DNA of 15,940 nt, taken from Caldifarciminota bacterium UBA3079 (lineage in GTDB: Bacteria; Hydrothermota; Tepidihabitantia; Tepidihabitantales; Tepidihabitantaceae). Below the pieces are notes generated by a model. That model worked only from the letters and a program-made list of their open reading frames with translations. It did no database searches and was not told where the DNA came from. The number at the start of each line of letters is the position of its first letter. Positions within the stretch are counted from its first letter, which is position 1. Of the stretch, positions 13,602 through 15,940 are shown piece after piece. A program made the translations under genes and the position numbers. The DNA lies in NCBI GenBank assembly GCA_002366635.1, contig DFBN01000116.1, positions 1 through 15,940 of the forward strand, given 5' to 3'.

Positions 13602-14873
13602 CTATGTCTTCAGCTTTTTCTTCTCTGCGGCCGGGAAAAGCACATTATTCAATATCAGTCGGTATCCGGGTGAATTCTTGTGCAAAGACAAATCCGTTGG
13701 CGGGTCACCGATGCGATGGGCATAATCCTCAGGGTCATGCCCGCCCAGAAATGTCCAGGTCCCTTTGCCAAAATTGCCATGAATATACTTTACCTCTTCG
13801 GTATTCTTCACTTCGCCCATAATCAAATCGCTTTTCTTCAGCCGGCCCCGCCTGAAACCGCAATTCTGTCCCAGATACTCCTTGACCAATCCCACATGGT
13901 CCTGAACCAGCATGCACGGCACCGGGTCGAACTTCGCCGAGAAATCAAACAAAGAAAAATAAACATCAGGCCCACGCGCAACCGATTCACGGTAGGTATC
14001 GATATCCGAATGCTCATAAATCATCGGGTTAGTCACCAGATTGAAATTCTCAAATGCGAGACAACCCGAATAATCCAGCTTTGACCGGTAATTCGGGTCA
14101 ATCGGGTCACCGTCAAAAACCACATCGCAGATATCGGTATTGCGGCCGGCCCAGGCGATATCCGGGGTATCGGTTGCCGAGCACATCGCAAACAGCATCC
14201 CGCCGTCCTCAACATACTTCCGAATCATCTCGACTACTGCCAGTTTCAACTTGCTCACCTTTGAAAAACCCAGCTTTGCCGCCATCTTTTGGTTCAACGC
14301 CACTTCGGTCTGATACCAACCCGCATTCCGGTAAGAAGCGTAAAACTTCCCATACTGGCCGGTGAAATCCTCATGGTGCAAATGCAGCCAGTCATACTGA
14401 GAAAGCTTGCCTCCAAGCACTTCCTCATCCCAGACAACATCATAACTAATCCCGGCATACTCCAATGCCAGTCTGACTGCATCATCCCAAGGCTCGGCAG
14501 TCGGCGGTGCATAAACCGCCAATTTGGTCGGCCTCTCGAGCATAACCGACTCCATATTATTCTGCTCAATCGTTGACCTCATCCTAACCAGTTCAGATGA
14601 AGACACCGGCTGGAATACAACCCCGTTCAGCCGGCACTCTTTCAATGCCTGGGCTTCTGTTGGCAAGAGAAACGAACCGCCACGATAATTCAGCAGCCAT
14701 TCTGCTTTCTGTCCCCGTTTCAGCAACCGATAAACTATCCCGTAAGCCTTCAGGTGGTCGGACTGGGTCAAATCCATCGGAATCAGCATCTTCACCGGCT
14801 CGGCAAGGACGCCAGACGCCAGAAACACGACGCCCAACACCAGATGCGATACGCTCAACGCTCTACGCTTCAT
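13602..14873 (-). CDS. Conserved exported protein of unknown function (IPMDLTQ / NYRGGSFLL family)
   Basis: 423 residues with a clear signal peptide (1-24, cut after GVLA). The mature N-terminus has KMLIPMDLTQSDHLKAYG (28-45) and WLLNYRGGSFLLP (59-71). I recall similar proteins in Bacteroidetes and related phyla, sometimes labelled asparagine synthetase B, but I see no asparagine synthetase active site, and the export signal argues against it. Residues about 115-390 resemble a glutamine-amidotransferase-like alpha/beta fold: LAVYAPPTAEPWDDAV, HHEDFTGQYG (166-175), GGMLFAMCSATDT with C231 in a possible nucleophile-elbow position, and FLGGHDPEDYAH (375-386). Function is unknown; a periplasmic enzyme or binding protein is possible. 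GGTGAG lies about 8 bases before the ATG and a TTGACA promoter lies upstream. It leads the DUF89-hypC operon. Confidence 0.75.
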   Translation of the reverse strand: MKRRALSVSHLVLGVVFLASGVLAEPVKMLIPMDLTQSDHLKAYGIVYRLLKRGQKAEWLLNYRGGSFLLPTEAQALKECRLNGVVFQPVSSSELVRMRSTIEQNNMESVMLERPTKLAVYAPPTAEPWDDAVRLALEYAGISYDVVWDEEVLGGKLSQYDWLHLHHEDFTGQYGKFYASYRNAGWYQTEVALNQKMAAKLGFSKVSKLKLAVVEMIRKYVEDGGMLFAMCSATDTPDIAWAGRNTDICDVVFDGDPIDPNYRSKLDYSGCLAFENFNLVTNPMIYEHSDIDTYRESVARGPDVYFSLFDFSAKFDPVPCMLVQDHVGLVKEYLGQNCGFRRGRLKKSDLIMGEVKNTEEVKYIHGNFGKGTWTFLGGHDPEDYAHRIGDPPTDLSLHKNSPGYRLILNNVLFPAAEKKKLKT

Positions 14874-14932
14874 GCTAATCGCTCACCGCCAAACACTAAG
14901 TCGCCGTAATATCTACAAACCATCCTAATAGG

Positions 14933-14960
14933 AAAATATCCGGCTGTCGCCAACTGTCAA
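14933..14960 (-). promoter_or_regulatory. Promoter of the exported protein/DUF89/hypC operon
   Basis: On the minus strand a perfect TTGACA (14960-14955), 16-base spacer and TATTTT (14938-14933). Transcription would start near 14926, giving a leader of about 53 bases with a GGTGAG ribosome site. It lies about 40 bases after the carbamate kinase stop, so the kinase and this operon are probably separate units. Confidence 0.5.
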
Positions 14961-15001
14961 CTTATATCGTCCATCTCACTTGAACCCTTCAATCCTACTT
15001 C

Positions 15002-15940
15002 TCACGGCCCAATCCTGGTTCCGGTTTTACCTTCAAGCGCTTCAGTAATGTGCTCCGGGTCGGTAATCAGAACCTCTTTACCACCGTTTTCCAGAAACTC
15101 AAGTGCCGCTTCTATTTTCGGCCCCATACTGCCTGGAGCAAACTGTCCGGCTTCAAGATAATCATGCATCTCTTCAGCAGTCGCCTGGCTTATCGGCCGC
15201 TGCTCGGGTTTTCCGAAATCGAGATAAACCTGCTCAACCGCGGTTGACATGACCAGCCGCTCGGCACCGACCCCCTTGGCCAGCAGGCTTGAAGCCAGGT
15301 CTTTATCAATCACGGCGGCAACCCCGTGCAAAAAACCGTCCTGTTTCACAACCGGAATCCCGCCGCCACCGCAGGCGATAACCACAAAACCGGCCCCAAG
15401 CAATTGCTCAATCTGCTTGCGCTCCACAATCTCGACCGGTTTTGGTGACGGCACCAATCTGCGGAAACCGCGTCCGGCGTCTTCGCGCATGGTCCAGCCC
15501 AACTCCTTCTCAAGATTTGCCGCCTCCTTCTTGGTATAAAACGGCCCGACCGGCTTTGAAGGATATTCAAACGCCTTATCATGCTTATCAACAACAACCT
15601 GGGTCACAACTGTAACAACACCTTTCTTAACACCCCGACGGCCGAACTCATTACCAAGCGACTGCTGAATCATATACCCGATTTCTGCCTGGGTCTGGGC
15701 ATTGCACGCATCAAGCGGAACCTCGGGCAGCCGGTTACGGGAAAGATGGGAACGAATCAAGAGAAAACCAACCTGGGGCCCGTTGCCATGGGTTATGACA
15801 ACACTATTGCCGGCCTCAATCAAATCCGCAATATAACCGCAGGTTTGCCCAACCGTTGCCAACTGGTCCTCAAAAGAGCTTCGCTTCTTGGACCGGACAA
15901 GCGAATTACCGCCGATTGCAAGAACAGTAATACCAATCAC
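15002..15940 (-). CDS. arcC: Carbamate kinase
   Basis: 312 residues, essentially full length for the family (about 310-317). It makes ATP from carbamoyl phosphate and ADP as the last step of arginine deiminase or related fermentations; the reaction is reversible. Family motifs: ITVLAIGGNSLVRS (4-17), THGNGPQVG (50-58), DACNAQTQAEIGYMIQQSLG, KPVGPFY, VIACGGGGIPVV and GVAAVIDKDLAS. The end, VLITDPEHITEALEGKTGT, is also typical. The reading frame reaches the window edge at a GTG that fits as the start codon, but an upstream start outside the window is possible. The stop is TGA. No other arginine-fermentation gene is visible. It points to fermentative or anaerobic energy metabolism. Confidence 0.95.
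   Translation of the reverse strand: MIGITVLAIGGNSLVRSKKRSSFEDQLATVGQTCGYIADLIEAGNSVVITHGNGPQVGFLLIRSHLSRNRLPEVPLDACNAQTQAEIGYMIQQSLGNEFGRRGVKKGVVTVVTQVVVDKHDKAFEYPSKPVGPFYTKKEAANLEKELGWTMREDAGRGFRRLVPSPKPVEIVERKQIEQLLGAGFVVIACGGGGIPVVKQDGFLHGVAAVIDKDLASSLLAKGVGAERLVMSTAVEQVYLDFGKPEQRPISQATAEEMHDYLEAGQFAPGSMGPKIEAALEFLENGGKEVLITDPEHITEALEGKTGTRIGP

Noticed and set aside
13602..14873. Calling the exported protein asparagine synthetase B
   Set aside because: No N-terminal Cys nucleophile, no synthetase domain, and it has a signal peptide.
12756..14988. CACTTGAACCCT shared by 12756-12767 and 14977-14988
   Set aside because: Only 12 bases are shared and one copy is in coding DNA; likely coincidence.

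Overview
The window looks like part of a bacterial chromosome from an anaerobic or thermophile-like lineage that is probably uncultured. The clues are an exported seven-repeat protein with DGGY repeats and KTDS-G-x-x-W repeats, an exported protein starting with an IPMDLTQ / NYRGGSFLL block, an isolated hypC, and a carbamate kinase. I lean towards an FCB-like candidate phylum such as WOR-3, but this is a guess from protein style and no marker gene is present. Stop codons and gene structure fit the standard bacterial code. No rRNA, tRNA, CRISPR array, transposase or integrase was seen.

Layout. (1) 1-1.4 kb, minus strand: an exported seven-repeat beta-propeller-like protein followed by a small exported Cys-containing protein that ends in a nine-G tract. 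(2) 1.4-1.7 kb: no convincing gene; it holds an imperfect palindrome, a short direct repeat and one copy of a 51-bp dispersed repeat. (3) 1.7-2.35 kb, minus: a VapBC-like toxin-antitoxin pair with its own promoter, in which the PIN toxin has an in-frame TAA at codon 21. (4) 2.4-5.95 kb, minus: a two-gene operon of a RecQ-type helicase fused to a phosphoribosyltransferase-like domain, then a variant DprA/Smf Rossmann protein. Its promoter region carries the second copy of the 51-bp repeat. (5) 5.95-8.6 kb, minus: uvrB followed by a four-cysteine uracil-DNA glycosylase. (6) 8.58-9.0 kb: a divergent control region. (7) 9.0-12.46 kb, plus: a DegT-type aminotransferase, an EIIA-domain/ion-transporter fusion and a Usp-like protein in one tight operon. 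(8) 12.46-14.96 kb, minus: an exported protein of unknown function, a DUF89 phosphatase-like protein and hypC in a second tight operon. (9) 15.0 kb to the edge, minus: carbamate kinase.

The most interesting block is 1.7-8.6 kb, where five DNA-processing or DNA-damage genes and a TA module lie side by side on one strand. The recQ-PRT/dprA pair is separated by one base and both proteins depart from the housekeeping forms in key motifs. That suggests a dedicated two-component DNA-processing machine, possibly for defence or stress, rather than ordinary RecQ and competence DprA. By eye the DNA left of about 5.95 kb is more GC-rich than the uvrB side, so the left part may be an acquired block.

Promoter-like sequences before vapB, uvrB, the aminotransferase and the 423-residue exported protein all have a 16-base spacer. 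Those of uvrB and the aminotransferase sit so close to the start codon that the mRNAs would be leaderless, and neither start has a Shine-Dalgarno sequence. Internal genes and the exported-protein genes do have Shine-Dalgarno sequences, so two modes of translation start may coexist.
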